In this document: in pieces, positions 1-5,812 of the stretch
Layout: every line of letters starts with the position of its first letter
Position numbering within the stretch: position 1 is the first letter of the stretch
NCBI GenBank assembly: GCA_025455445.1
Contig: JALOMN010000123.1
Coordinates: forward strand, 1 to 5,812
Source of the DNA: Cyclobacteriaceae bacterium
Lineage (GTDB): Bacteria > Bacteroidota > Bacteroidia > Cytophagales > Cyclobacteriaceae
Length of the DNA stretch: 5,812 bases
Direction: 5' to 3'
Translations under genes and position numbers: made by a program
The notes under the pieces: model-generated
What the model saw: the letters and a program-made list of their open reading frames with translations, nothing else
Database searches by the model: none
What the model was told of the DNA's origin: nothing

Positions 1-538
1 GACTGCCCATAATTTTAATATCCGGATTGAGCATTAAAATTTCTTTCAACACAGGAATGAGATTAACTCGATCCGGAGCGAGCGAAAATTTAGAAAGCGC
101 AATATCTGTTTCGCCTGTTGGCAAATCATTGTAGGAGAATACTTTTTCATCCAGATCAGAGGCACCAATACTCACGCGCAAATAACTTATTCCTATTCCA
201 TTACCCTCTGTAAGAAATAGTTCGCGCAACAAAGCAGATCGGTTTGCCGGTGTAAGTTTTTGATTCATCAACTGAGCGCTTCCACCTGTAAGGGTGTAAC
301 CAAAGCCATCCATTGTTTGAAAATGCAACGTAGTATCGATAACTATTTTATTGGCATTCCCACTATCATCTTTAAAGGTGAGTGAATAGGAACCTGCCAA
401 CAGCAAACTTCGATCAGGAAGTGTAACCCATTGGCTCACCTTTGCGCCTGTTTCTTCCGGATTAACAGTTGGTGCCAATGTAGGCGCAGCGCTGCATGCG
501 ATAAGAAATAATAAAATCAGAAAGCCAATGTTTTTCAT
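1..538 (-). CDS. GH30 family glycoside hydrolase, lipoprotein (partial, C-terminus outside window)
   Basis: Only the first 179 codons are present, because the gene runs off the left edge. The protein opens with a short lipoprotein signal peptide (MKN, hydrophobic core, lipobox LIAC with Cys15), so export to the outer membrane surface or periplasm is likely. The GH30 N-terminal signature follows: TMDGFGYTLTGGSAQLM (residues 75-91), then GIGISYLRVSIGASDL (114-129), then a segment ending VLKEILMLNPDIKIMGS at the cut, just before the SPWSPPAWMK block expected in this family. Both catalytic glutamates lie outside the window, so activity cannot be judged. It is about 79 bp downstream of a second GH30 gene on the same strand, which suggests one operon. 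An in-frame ATG at 556 would add MSKNSQ and put the lipid Cys at 21. I chose 538 because MKN directly precedes the hydrophobic core, but neither start has a Shine-Dalgarno sequence and an in-frame stop lies just upstream of 556. Members of the family hydrolyse beta-glucosidic or beta-xylosidic links; the substrate here is unknown. Confidence 0.88.
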   Translation of the reverse strand, partial: MKNIGFLILLFLIACSAAPTLAPTVNPEETGAKVSQWVTLPDRSLLLAGSYSLTFKDDSGNANKIVIDTTLHFQTMDGFGYTLTGGSAQLMNQKLTPANRSALLRELFLTEGNGIGISYLRVSIGASDLDEKVFSYNDLPTGETDIALSKFSLAPDRVNLIPVLKEILMLNPDIKIMGS

Positions 539-617
539 TTGTGAATTTTTACTCATTATATTTTACAAATTACTGCTTGTCATGTTAAGTTAGGCCAAGA
601 TAATGCTTATGCTTCAG

Positions 618-2096
618 TTATCGAACAATAAATGTGGAGATTGAATGAGCAAGTGATTCTGTTTGCGCTGACTTATTGTTAATCCATAAATAGAAAGGAA
701 CATTCTTCTCAGTGCCATTCATTACTACTATCACCAGGCTGCCATCTTTATTTTCAAAAGCAGTAGTTAACAAGTTACTATAACTGGTAGATGTTTGCAC
801 TCGCTTTGCACCCGGCCTGATAAATTTCGAAAAATGACCAATGTAGTAATACGCATTTGAATACAATAGTGCACCGGTGCGTGTGTCTGCATGTACAGGA
901 GCAAAACAGAAATTCTGCACGTGATTCGGACCACCGGTTTCATCCAGTAAAATATTCCAATCTGTCCAGGCTACCGTGCCGCTATTAAAATCATTGATCA
1001 TGTTACGGCCATATCGCTCACCCAAACTCCAATCAGAAATAATATTTTCATACTTGAATGGAAAACCACATCCTTCGGTGAAGATCAGATTTATATCTGG
1101 CCAGGCTTCATGCACTTTTGCTACGTTGCCAAACATATTGTCGCCACCTTTCCAATCTTCGTACCAGTGAAAGCCCATGCCCCAAACATATTTAGAGGCT
1201 TCCGGATCATTAAACATGGTTTGCGCGCGCTGATACATCAAATCACGATTATGATCCCACACAATCAATTTGCGATCGCCCAGGTTATTATTGGCAAGCG
1301 TAGGTCCAAGATAATTTTTCACGAAGTCGCGCTCTTCTTCAGCAGTGTAAATACAACTTTCCCAGGTCTGCACTGCCATCGGTTCGTTTTGCACGGTAAG
1401 TCCCCAAATTGGCATACCTTCTTTTTCGTATTCGTTAATAAACTTTACATAATAATTTGCCCAGCTTTGATAATATTCAGGTTTTAGTTTTCCACCGCGC
1501 AGCATATTGTTGTTGTCTTTCATCCATGCAGGTGGGCTCCATGGACTCACATAAAGTGGCAAAGTACCTCCCGCTGTTGCAATCGCCTTTTTAATAAGCG
1601 GAATACGGAATTGCTTATCATGCGAAATGTCAAACGATTTTAACTCTGCATCACCATCCGTCACGTAGGTGTAGCTTGCACTGCTAAAGTCACAACTGTT
1701 GATGTGCGTACGCGCGAGTGTATAACCAATACCTTTTTCTGAATCATAGTAGGCAGTTAATAATTCCTGCTGTTGGGCTTCCGGCAATTTTGCAAATGTT
1801 TCTGCTGAGGCATCGGTAATAGCGCCTCCTATTCCAACAAAACTCTGAAAGGTGCGGGTAGGATCCACAAACACACAGTTTTGAACTTCCACCGGTTGAC
1901 CATGTTCAGCGAAAGTCAATGCTCCTGCATTCGCAATCCGCTTATCTGTGCCTTGCGCAGTTACAAACACCTCTATGGATTTACCAGTTAAATCATATGC
2001 AAGTGGTATACTCTTTCCCTCCTGCTTAATTTCGTTTTTGCACGCTGTAAATACAAATAAGATGAGCATGCAACTTAGAACAGATATCTTTTTCAT
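618..2096 (-). CDS. GH30 family glycoside hydrolase (glucosylceramidase / beta-1,6-glucanase-like), lipoprotein
   Basis: This is a complete 492-residue protein. A signal peptide ends in lipobox FTAC with Cys19, which predicts a lipid-anchored surface or periplasmic enzyme. The GH30 (beta/alpha)8 barrel starts near residue 80 (FQSFVGIGGAITDASAET). It continues through YVSPWSPPAWMK (182-193), the acid/base block LTVQNEP with Glu238, and the nucleophile block LIFTEG with Glu341. GTVAWTDWNILLDETGGPNH (373-392) follows. The C-terminal beta domain begins around YYYIGHFSKFIRPGAKRV (416-433) and ends in a short strand-rich tail. Length and motif order match full-length family members, so it should be an active retaining beta-glycosidase. 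GH30 subfamilies 1 and 3 include beta-glucosylceramidases, beta-xylosidases and beta-1,6-glucanases; in Bacteroidota such enzymes often attack beta-1,6-linked glucans or laminarin side chains. The exact substrate is inference. It probably leads an operon with the partial GH30 gene downstream. The ATG at 2096 is the natural start for the signal peptide; no Shine-Dalgarno sequence is seen. Confidence 0.93.
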   Translation of the reverse strand: MKKISVLSCMLILFVFTACKNEIKQEGKSIPLAYDLTGKSIEVFVTAQGTDKRIANAGALTFAEHGQPVEVQNCVFVDPTRTFQSFVGIGGAITDASAETFAKLPEAQQQELLTAYYDSEKGIGYTLARTHINSCDFSSASYTYVTDGDAELKSFDISHDKQFRIPLIKKAIATAGGTLPLYVSPWSPPAWMKDNNNMLRGGKLKPEYYQSWANYYVKFINEYEKEGMPIWGLTVQNEPMAVQTWESCIYTAEEERDFVKNYLGPTLANNNLGDRKLIVWDHNRDLMYQRAQTMFNDPEASKYVWGMGFHWYEDWKGGDNMFGNVAKVHEAWPDINLIFTEGCGFPFKYENIISDWSLGERYGRNMINDFNSGTVAWTDWNILLDETGGPNHVQNFCFAPVHADTRTGALLYSNAYYYIGHFSKFIRPGAKRVQTSTSYSNLLTTAFENKDGSLVIVVMNGTEKNVPFYLWINNKSAQTESLAHSISTFIVR

Positions 2097-2219
2097 AGTA
2101 TAAAAATGAATTATTGAATAGTATGTTCGGTCAAAATGCGCCTGAGACGAAGCATCCGCAAACCATGGATAATCATCTTAGCGCCCGGTAAAAATCAAGA
2201 AACTATGGCTTATTAAATA

Positions 2220-2231
2220 TGACAAAAATCA
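2220..2231. promoter_or_regulatory. Candidate CRP/FNR-type operator (TGAC-N4-ATCA)
   Basis: The bases read TGAC AAAA ATCA, a gapped dyad with one deviation from TGAT-N4-ATCA. It sits in the 162-bp gap between the universal stress protein stop (2259) and the GH30 start (2096), about 130 bp upstream of the GH30 ATG. A second weaker look-alike, GGTAAAAATCAA, lies at 2187-2198. AT-rich DNA gives such matches by chance, so this is a tentative regulatory call. No convincing Bacteroidota promoter (TTTG with TAnnTTTG) and no terminator hairpin was found elsewhere in this gap. Confidence 0.2.
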
Positions 2232-2258
2232 CCTCGAATGATGAGCCATTGGGTTCAA

Positions 2259-3080
2259 TTACCGATGAATAATTATGTATGGATTTAACGCGTTTTTGAG
2301 CAATCGCTTCAACACGCCCTTTTGCCAATGTCTCTCTGACACTGTTGAATGATTTACAGAAAGCACCATTACCTCATTTTGATCGCCCTCATTTAACTGC
2401 AGATAACCCTCTAGTGCAGAAGTCACATCATCATTTATAATAGTTTCAAAACTGACTTTTCTTGTAGAGTTCCATTCGTGCTCTACAAATTGATGAGATA
2501 AGTTCAATCTCGTTCTCTCTTTCAAAGAAATATTGGTAGGCAAAACCGAAAGAAACTTTACTTCTGCATTAAACCAATCAGCCAGCCAATATAAAGTAAG
2601 CAAAGGCGGATTAGGTTCTTGCTTGTGATCATACGCATACACCAATTGATGAATCCTTTTATATTCTATTTTATCAGGTATTAGAAAAATAGGTACGAGT
2701 GCTTCGTGTATAAGTTTACTGTAGTCAATATCGGTAAGATTATTTGTTTGTCCCTCTATTCCAGGTTTCATTCCAATCAACAGGATATCATACTTATCGG
2801 CCAGAAGACTTAATTTTTTATATACGTTACCTGAGCTTATCAACTCATCTGCAGCACATGGAATATGATAGTAAGTGGTAAGCAAATCATGCAGTTTATC
2901 CAGACTGTCTCTATTTTTATTTCTGCCAGGTTGCGTATAGACAGCGTGTGCCATTTTGCTCCTGCCCCCAGTTGATACCAACACCATTTTAGCATTCACA
3001 TCGCTGGCAAGTTTTGCCGCATACTCCGATATCGCAGAAGTTACAATTCCAAAATCAGCCGGGTATAAAAGCGTTTTCAT
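2259..3080 (-). CDS. Universal stress protein, tandem UspA domains
   Basis: This 273-residue cytoplasmic protein has two UspA-type alpha/beta domains. Domain 1 (about 1-135) begins MKTLLYPADF, with the usual Asp9 after the first strand, and closes with YDILLIGMKPG (97-107) and ALVPIFLIP (127-135). Domain 2 (about 141-273) begins RIHQLVYAYDH and ends LKNALNPYIIIHR. Two fused domains of about 135 residues are the common size for Bacteroidota universal stress proteins. The ATP-binding signature of the family, G-x2-G-x9-G-S/T, is not intact. Domain 1 has Gly103 and Gly107 with the wrong spacing and no later Gly-Ser, while domain 2 has VLSVNHS instead of the glycine loop. It therefore probably does not bind ATP in the UspA/MJ0577 manner and may act by protein contacts. 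No signal peptide or membrane segment is seen. It is divergent from the L,D-transpeptidase across a 443-bp gap holding a possible CRP/FNR-type site. Its partner or target cannot be read from the sequence. Confidence 0.85.
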   Translation of the reverse strand: MKTLLYPADFGIVTSAISEYAAKLASDVNAKMVLVSTGGRSKMAHAVYTQPGRNKNRDSLDKLHDLLTTYYHIPCAADELISSGNVYKKLSLLADKYDILLIGMKPGIEGQTNNLTDIDYSKLIHEALVPIFLIPDKIEYKRIHQLVYAYDHKQEPNPPLLTLYWLADWFNAEVKFLSVLPTNISLKERTRLNLSHQFVEHEWNSTRKVSFETIINDDVTSALEGYLQLNEGDQNEVMVLSVNHSTVSERHWQKGVLKRLLKNALNPYIIIHR

Positions 3081-3148
3081 TCGACAGGAATTAGCAATGC
3101 TAATCTATTAATGCTCAGGCAATTTCGATACTTGTTAGACTTTTGCCA

Positions 3149-3161
3149 ATGATTTTTATCT
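3149..3161. promoter_or_regulatory. Candidate CRP/FNR-type operator upstream of the stress protein
   Basis: The 13-mer ATGATTTTTATCT contains TGAT-N4-ATC, seven of eight core positions of an FNR-like TGAT-N4-ATCA dyad. Its centre is about 75 bp upstream of the stress protein start at 3080. The identical 13-mer occurs at 4477-4489, again about 77 bp upstream of a start codon (4561). A CRP/FNR-family regulator is encoded at the right end of the window. The site is seen; the link to that regulator is inference. Confidence 0.3.
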
Positions 3162-3404
3162 GCCGCACAAAACAATCATCATGACAAATATCCTGCTATA
3201 CAAAAACATTTATCATTGATGAAACAGGCTTCTGCCCTATACATTTACACTCAGATAGACGAAATGAAGTTATGTGTATAACAGGCATAACCTCAGGAGC
3301 AGTTTATAGAAACACAGTGATTTTTTTGATTTAGGTTAGGCTTTAATTAAAAAGGGAATTTTCAACTAACTGTGTGCAAAAGTATCAGACTGCTTAAAGT
3401 CCTT

Positions 3405-3438
3405 AAAGGGCAGGATTTAAAAAGTCCCTGCCCTTTTT
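3405..3438 (+). terminator. Intrinsic terminator with no gene in front of it
   Basis: A perfect 10-bp stem, AAAGGGCAGG (3405-3414) with CCTGCCCTTT (3427-3436), encloses a 12-nt loop and runs into five Ts at 3434-3438. The run of Ts is on the plus strand only, so it ends plus-strand transcription. No plus-strand gene lies upstream in the window: the nearest upstream gene is the stress protein on the opposite strand. The hairpin is about 85 bp before the transpeptidase start. Just upstream, CTGCTT (3390-3395) could pair with GGGCAG (3408-3413) as a weak competing stem, and CTTAAAG is directly repeated (3393-3399, 3402-3408). Confidence 0.75.
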
Positions 3439-3523
3439 GCTGAATAAAAATTAAAGGATACTAAACAAGGCATACTACTTCAACACACTGCTCACTTAAG
3501 AATAGATATTTACACGGTCGAAT

Positions 3524-4480
3524 ATGAGGCGAATCCTGACATACACGTTTATCACACTAATACTTATGAGTTGTCGGCAACAACAAAATACGATAACCCT
3601 ATCAGATACGGTGTCTGATAAAATTGAAGCCGACTCTAGCTTAGTCAAAAAGAATACACGTGCACACGTGATTGTACCTTACAATGTAAAAGTAAAAGAT
3701 TACTTAAATTTCATCGATAGTGTCTGCGCTCAAATTCCGATACTATCCGATAATAAACTAGGTTCATACATACTGGTGCATTATAACCCATGGCTAATTG
3801 ATTCTCTTCGCAATCTTGATTACTACTTTCAAAAAGCAAAAGGTAAGTTTCAGTATGACCTGAATATTGAAATTATACTGCAGAAAGGTGACAGCCTTTT
3901 TATACCTGATAGTCTTTCCGCCAATGCAATTGCAAATCAGCTATTATCCTCCCGCATCGATGTAAATATTCCCGAGTACCAATTACGGGTGATTCAACAG
4001 ACCGATACCGTACTTAACTTCAAAGTGCGCGTAGGGCAAAACAGTAAAGAATATATGGAAGCATTAGGTGACACGCTAAATCAGCGAACGCCAATAGGCA
4101 ATGGAAAAATTATTAATGTAATAAAAGCCCCGGTGTTTATTAATTTTAAAACCGGAGAGAGATATGTAGAAACCAGGCGGGATGATGGGTATTACACGCG
4201 CATGCCTTTAATTCCATCACTTGAGCCTGTCATCAACGGCCTGCGATACGGCAAGATGTTTCATGCTACTACTAATTTAATGACCCTTGGCAAGGCCTAT
4301 TCCAATGGTTGCATTGGCATGAGAGAAGCCGATGCATGGTCATTATACTATTATGCTCCCATCGGCACCCCATTAAAAATAAGATATGACCTTATTATAA
4401 TTAATAACAAAAAAGAAAAAATGAAGCTACGTGATATATATCATCTCTATGATCAACCTAAACAAGAAATATTGCGATGA
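3524..4480 (+). CDS. L,D-transpeptidase (YkuD domain) lipoprotein
   Basis: This 318-residue protein starts with a lipoprotein signal peptide (MRR, hydrophobic core, lipobox LMSC with Cys17), so it should be anchored facing the periplasm. Residues 18-140 form a family-specific N-terminal region without a motif I recognise. The YkuD domain spans about 146-290: INIPEYQL-type opening (NIPEYQLRV, 148-156), TPIGNG (189-194), and the active site at His247, Ser260, Gly262 and Cys263 in HATTNLMTLGKAYSNGCIG (247-265). Cys263 is the expected nucleophile, and the His-to-Ser spacing fits the family. Such enzymes form 3-3 peptidoglycan crosslinks, or attach proteins to or release them from peptidoglycan; which one applies here is not visible. 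The usual Arg after GCI is Gly265, with an Arg two residues later (Arg267). As far as I recall, the SNGCIG form followed by EADAW and YYYAPIGT is typical of a Bacteroidota branch, so I treat the protein as active. The start ATG lacks a Shine-Dalgarno sequence, and an intrinsic terminator lies 85 bp upstream. Confidence 0.88.
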   Translation: MRRILTYTFITLILMSCRQQQNTITLSDTVSDKIEADSSLVKKNTRAHVIVPYNVKVKDYLNFIDSVCAQIPILSDNKLGSYILVHYNPWLIDSLRNLDYYFQKAKGKFQYDLNIEIILQKGDSLFIPDSLSANAIANQLLSSRIDVNIPEYQLRVIQQTDTVLNFKVRVGQNSKEYMEALGDTLNQRTPIGNGKIINVIKAPVFINFKTGERYVETRRDDGYYTRMPLIPSLEPVINGLRYGKMFHATTNLMTLGKAYSNGCIGMREADAWSLYYYAPIGTPLKIRYDLIIINNKKEKMKLRDIYHLYDQPKQEILR

Positions 4481-4512
4481 TTTTTATCTTGCTTCTCAAA
4501 GATCAAAATCAT
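4477..4512. repeat. Inverted repeat of the 13-mer ATGATTTTTATCT at the 3' end of the transpeptidase gene
   Basis: The left arm (4477-4489) and right arm AGATCAAAATCAT (4500-4512) are complementary at 12 of 13 positions, with a 10-nt loop. The left arm overlaps the transpeptidase stop codon (4478-4480). No T-run follows on either strand, so it is a poor intrinsic terminator. The left arm is identical to the 13-mer at 3149-3161, and both arms have the TGAT/GAT-N4-ATC form, so paired regulator sites upstream of the methyltransferase are possible. The right arm centre is about 55 bp before the ATG at 4561, with TACTTG at 4537-4542 as a weak promoter match. Confidence 0.5.
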
Positions 4513-4560
4513 TCCGGGTTTACACAATAAGCATGATACTTGTATATCGGTGTAGGCGCA

Positions 4561-5232
4561 ATGAATATCACTTATCCCTTCGACATTAAAAATTCAGACT
4601 ACGAAGAATGGTTAGAACATAATCCATTTGTTTTTGAGTCTGAAGTGGCTGCAATCAGAAAAATGATACCAGAAGGAGATCAACCAAGGGGTCTTGAGAT
4701 TGGATTAGAAACAGGGCATTTCGCCCGTGTGTTAAAAATCAAAGAAACCCTTGATGCCAAAATATATTTCCACAATCCATCCATCAACCGGAACATCACT
4801 TCGTTAATCAAAGAACCTGAAAAGCTACCCTATCAGGATCTGAGTTTTGATTATATACTTATCACATGGCACCTGAATAATCTGAATGATTTGAATTTCG
4901 TATTTAAAGAAGCTTTGCGCGTATTAAAAAATAAGGGGGCGCTTATTATTGGGTTCATTGACAGCAATCGTAGCATTATTAAATACCTCGATTTCGATAA
5001 AATAAATCCTATTCCACTTACAAAGACTAAATTACATTCGGTAGATAAGATTGTATATGAACTTATCCAGGTGGGATTCCACCATTTTAATTTTTGTCAA
5101 ACACTCTTTAAACCCATAGAAGAAATAACGGAACAAGAACCTGTCAAATCAGGTTATGGCGAAGGTTCATTTGTGGTAATTCAGGCACAGAAAATTATTC
5201 AATTAAACTCACGCTACAATTCCCAAAACTAA
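4561..5232 (+). CDS. Class I SAM-dependent methyltransferase-like protein, degenerate SAM site
   Basis: From the ATG at 4561 this is 223 residues, cytoplasmic. The fold order fits a Methyltransf_11-like protein: N-terminal YEEWLEHNPFVFESEVAAIR (14-33), motif I GLEIGLETGHF (44-54), a second strand ending YFHNPS (69-74), LPYQDLSFDYIL (89-100), EALRVLKNKGALIIGFID (117-134), and a C-terminal QTLFKPIEE and GYGEGSFVVIQAQK (180-188, 198-211). Two key features are eroded. The central Gly of GxGTG in motif I is Glu50, and the acidic residue that usually holds the SAM ribose after strand 2 is Asn72. It may therefore bind SAM weakly or not at all. A longer frame from TTG at 4540 adds MYIGVGA; I prefer the ATG because the family-like sequence begins after it and the TTG has no ribosome-binding site. 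It is 80 bp downstream of the transpeptidase and converges, with 15 bp between stops, on a CRP/FNR regulator. The substrate is unknown. Confidence 0.78.
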   Translation: MNITYPFDIKNSDYEEWLEHNPFVFESEVAAIRKMIPEGDQPRGLEIGLETGHFARVLKIKETLDAKIYFHNPSINRNITSLIKEPEKLPYQDLSFDYILITWHLNNLNDLNFVFKEALRVLKNKGALIIGFIDSNRSIIKYLDFDKINPIPLTKTKLHSVDKIVYELIQVGFHHFNFCQTLFKPIEEITEQEPVKSGYGEGSFVVIQAQKIIQLNSRYNSQN

Positions 5233-5247
5233 AAGTAATTCTACATA

Positions 5248-5812
5248 TTATCGATGCAGCATCTTTTCAAGTTTTTGCTTGCTTATAATGTGTAGTCCTT
5301 CATTTGAAATTTCGATCAACCCCTCATCTTTAAAGTCAGCGAGTGTGCGGTTTAACGATTCAGTTGCCGTACCAATCATACTGGCAATATCTTTCCGGGG
5401 CATGGAGATTAGTTTATTCTCTCCCTGAGTAACCACATTTTCATGGATGTTGATAAGTGTAGCGGCTACCCGTTGCCTCACAGATTGATAAGCAATATCC
5501 AATAAACGAGTTTCCATTTCTTCCAGGTTATTTGACAAGAGCCTGATAAACTTTCGCGCTACATCTTTACTTGAATACAGGACAGTAAGGAAATCCGATT
5601 TAGGAATAATTTTTATCTGTGCATCTTCCATTACTTCTGCATTTTCATAATACGGCTTTTCTTCAAGCAAGGGAACATATCCTAAAAAATCACCTTCCTG
5701 ATAAATGCCGGTAATTAATTCCTTTCCATCATAATTAACCTTATAGGTTTTCACCTTTCCTTTTTCGATATAAAATAAATCATTTGGTATTTGACCCTCC
5801 ATGAAAATGAAT
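5248..5812 (-). CDS. CRP/FNR-family transcriptional regulator (partial, N-terminus outside window)
   Basis: The reading frame stays open through the right edge (residues F-I-F precede the Met at 5802), and the family needs about 35 more residues of beta-roll before FMEGQIPNDLFYIEKG. The Met at 5802 is thus internal, and 187 residues are visible. Numbering from that Met, the cyclic-nucleotide-type beta-roll covers 1-75 (GKVKTYKVNYDGKELITG, EGDFLGYVPLLEE), the dimer helix about 78-110, and a winged helix 110-184 with helix-turn-helix RKDIASMIGTATESLNRTL (136-154). The recognition helix keeps Glu148 and Arg152, equivalent to CRP Glu181 and Arg185, which read TGA half-sites. The cAMP-binding Arg-Ser pair is replaced (YYENAEV), and no cysteine is present, including none at the FNR Cys122 position. 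Neither cAMP nor an FNR-type 4Fe-4S cluster is a likely effector. Similar C-termini in Bacteroidota can be fused to an N-terminal response-regulator receiver domain, which cannot be tested here. Confidence 0.9.
   Translation of the reverse strand, partial: FIFMEGQIPNDLFYIEKGKVKTYKVNYDGKELITGIYQEGDFLGYVPLLEEKPYYENAEVMEDAQIKIIPKSDFLTVLYSSKDVARKFIRLLSNNLEEMETRLLDIAYQSVRQRVAATLINIHENVVTQGENKLISMPRKDIASMIGTATESLNRTLADFKDEGLIEISNEGLHIISKQKLEKMLHR

Larger units (their letters stand above)
3081..3523. other. 443-bp divergent intergenic region between the stress protein and the L,D-transpeptidase
   Basis: No convincing protein gene lies here on either strand. Going rightward it contains a near-palindromic TGAT-N4-ATC element at 3149-3161, flanked by a 6-bp inverted repeat (ATGATT at 3149-3154, AATCAT at 3174-3179). 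A weak promoter-like pair follows on the plus strand: ATTG at 3215-3218, 21 bp, then TACATTTA at 3240-3247, compared with the Bacteroidota consensus TTTG and TAnnTTTG. Next come a T-run at 3321-3327 and a strong intrinsic terminator at 3405-3438. About 85 bp then separate the terminator from the transpeptidase ATG. The promoters of both flanking genes must lie here or nearby, but I cannot place them firmly. The terminator implies a short plus-strand transcript (a small RNA or a leader) ending near 3438; its 5' end is unknown, and about 3254 would follow from the weak promoter. Confidence 0.6.

Noticed and set aside
976..1487. Plus-strand open frames at 976-1170 and 1110-1487 inside the GH30 gene
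   Set aside because: They are antisense to a full-length GH30 gene with all catalytic motifs, and their translations show no domain or signal. They are shadow frames.
2138..2185. Imperfect inverted repeat GCGCCTGAGA / TCTTAGCGCC after the stress protein gene
   Set aside because: It has mismatches, a loop of about 28 nt and no T-run, so it is not a credible terminator.
3272..3334. A 20-codon plus-strand frame (MCITGITSGAVY...) in the intergenic region
   Set aside because: It is very short, has no ribosome-binding site and no recognisable motif; chance is the best explanation. A 5-codon frame at 3264-3281 was rejected for the same reason.
4477..4512. Intrinsic terminator for the L,D-transpeptidase
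   Set aside because: The hairpin is AT-rich and no T-run follows the stem, so it is described as an inverted repeat with possible operator function.
4540..4560. TTG start for the methyltransferase
   Set aside because: The seven added residues (MYIGVGA) look like untranslated sequence, there is no ribosome-binding site, and an ATG follows at 4561 where the family-like sequence begins.
5608..5620. Partial copy of the 13-mer (TTTTTATCT) inside the regulator gene
   Set aside because: It is within coding sequence, lacks the TGAT half, and is AT-rich enough to arise by chance.
5800..5802. ATG at 5802 as the true start of the CRP/FNR regulator
   Set aside because: It would cut the beta-roll in the middle of FxEGQxPxxLFYI. 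The frame is open upstream to the window edge, so the gene is 5'-truncated by the window.

Overview
The window looks like chromosomal DNA from a member of the Bacteroidota, probably a Cytophagales or Chitinophagales relative. The evidence is AT-rich DNA, start codons without recognisable Shine-Dalgarno sequences, short lipoprotein signal peptides, and protein families typical of that phylum. The assignment rests on protein character, not on a marker gene. Both ends of the window cut through a gene.

Left half (1-2096, minus strand): two tandem glycoside hydrolase family 30 (GH30) lipoproteins. The upstream one (618-2096) is complete and keeps both catalytic glutamates. The downstream one (1-538) has only its first 179 codons here. 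They are 79 bp apart and probably co-transcribed as part of a glycan-degradation locus that continues to the left. Transcription of the pair runs toward position 1.

Middle (2259-4480): a tandem-domain universal stress protein on the minus strand is divergent from a lipoprotein L,D-transpeptidase (YkuD fold) on the plus strand. The 443-bp region between them is not empty. It holds a strong intrinsic terminator on the plus strand (3405-3438), about 85 bp before the transpeptidase, with no gene in front of it. It also holds a near-palindromic 13-mer that recurs exactly at the end of the transpeptidase gene.

Right half (4561-5812): a class I SAM-dependent methyltransferase homologue with an eroded SAM-binding motif converges on a CRP/FNR-family regulator that runs off the right edge. 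The regulator's E-x3-R recognition helix would suit TGA-containing half-sites, and the repeated 13-mer has the TGAT-N4-ATC shape. A simple but unproven reading is that this regulator controls the stress protein and the methyltransferase, forming a small stress or redox module beside an unrelated glycan locus. I see no mobile elements, tRNA or rRNA genes or CRISPR arrays, and no clear case for a wholly new multi-gene system.
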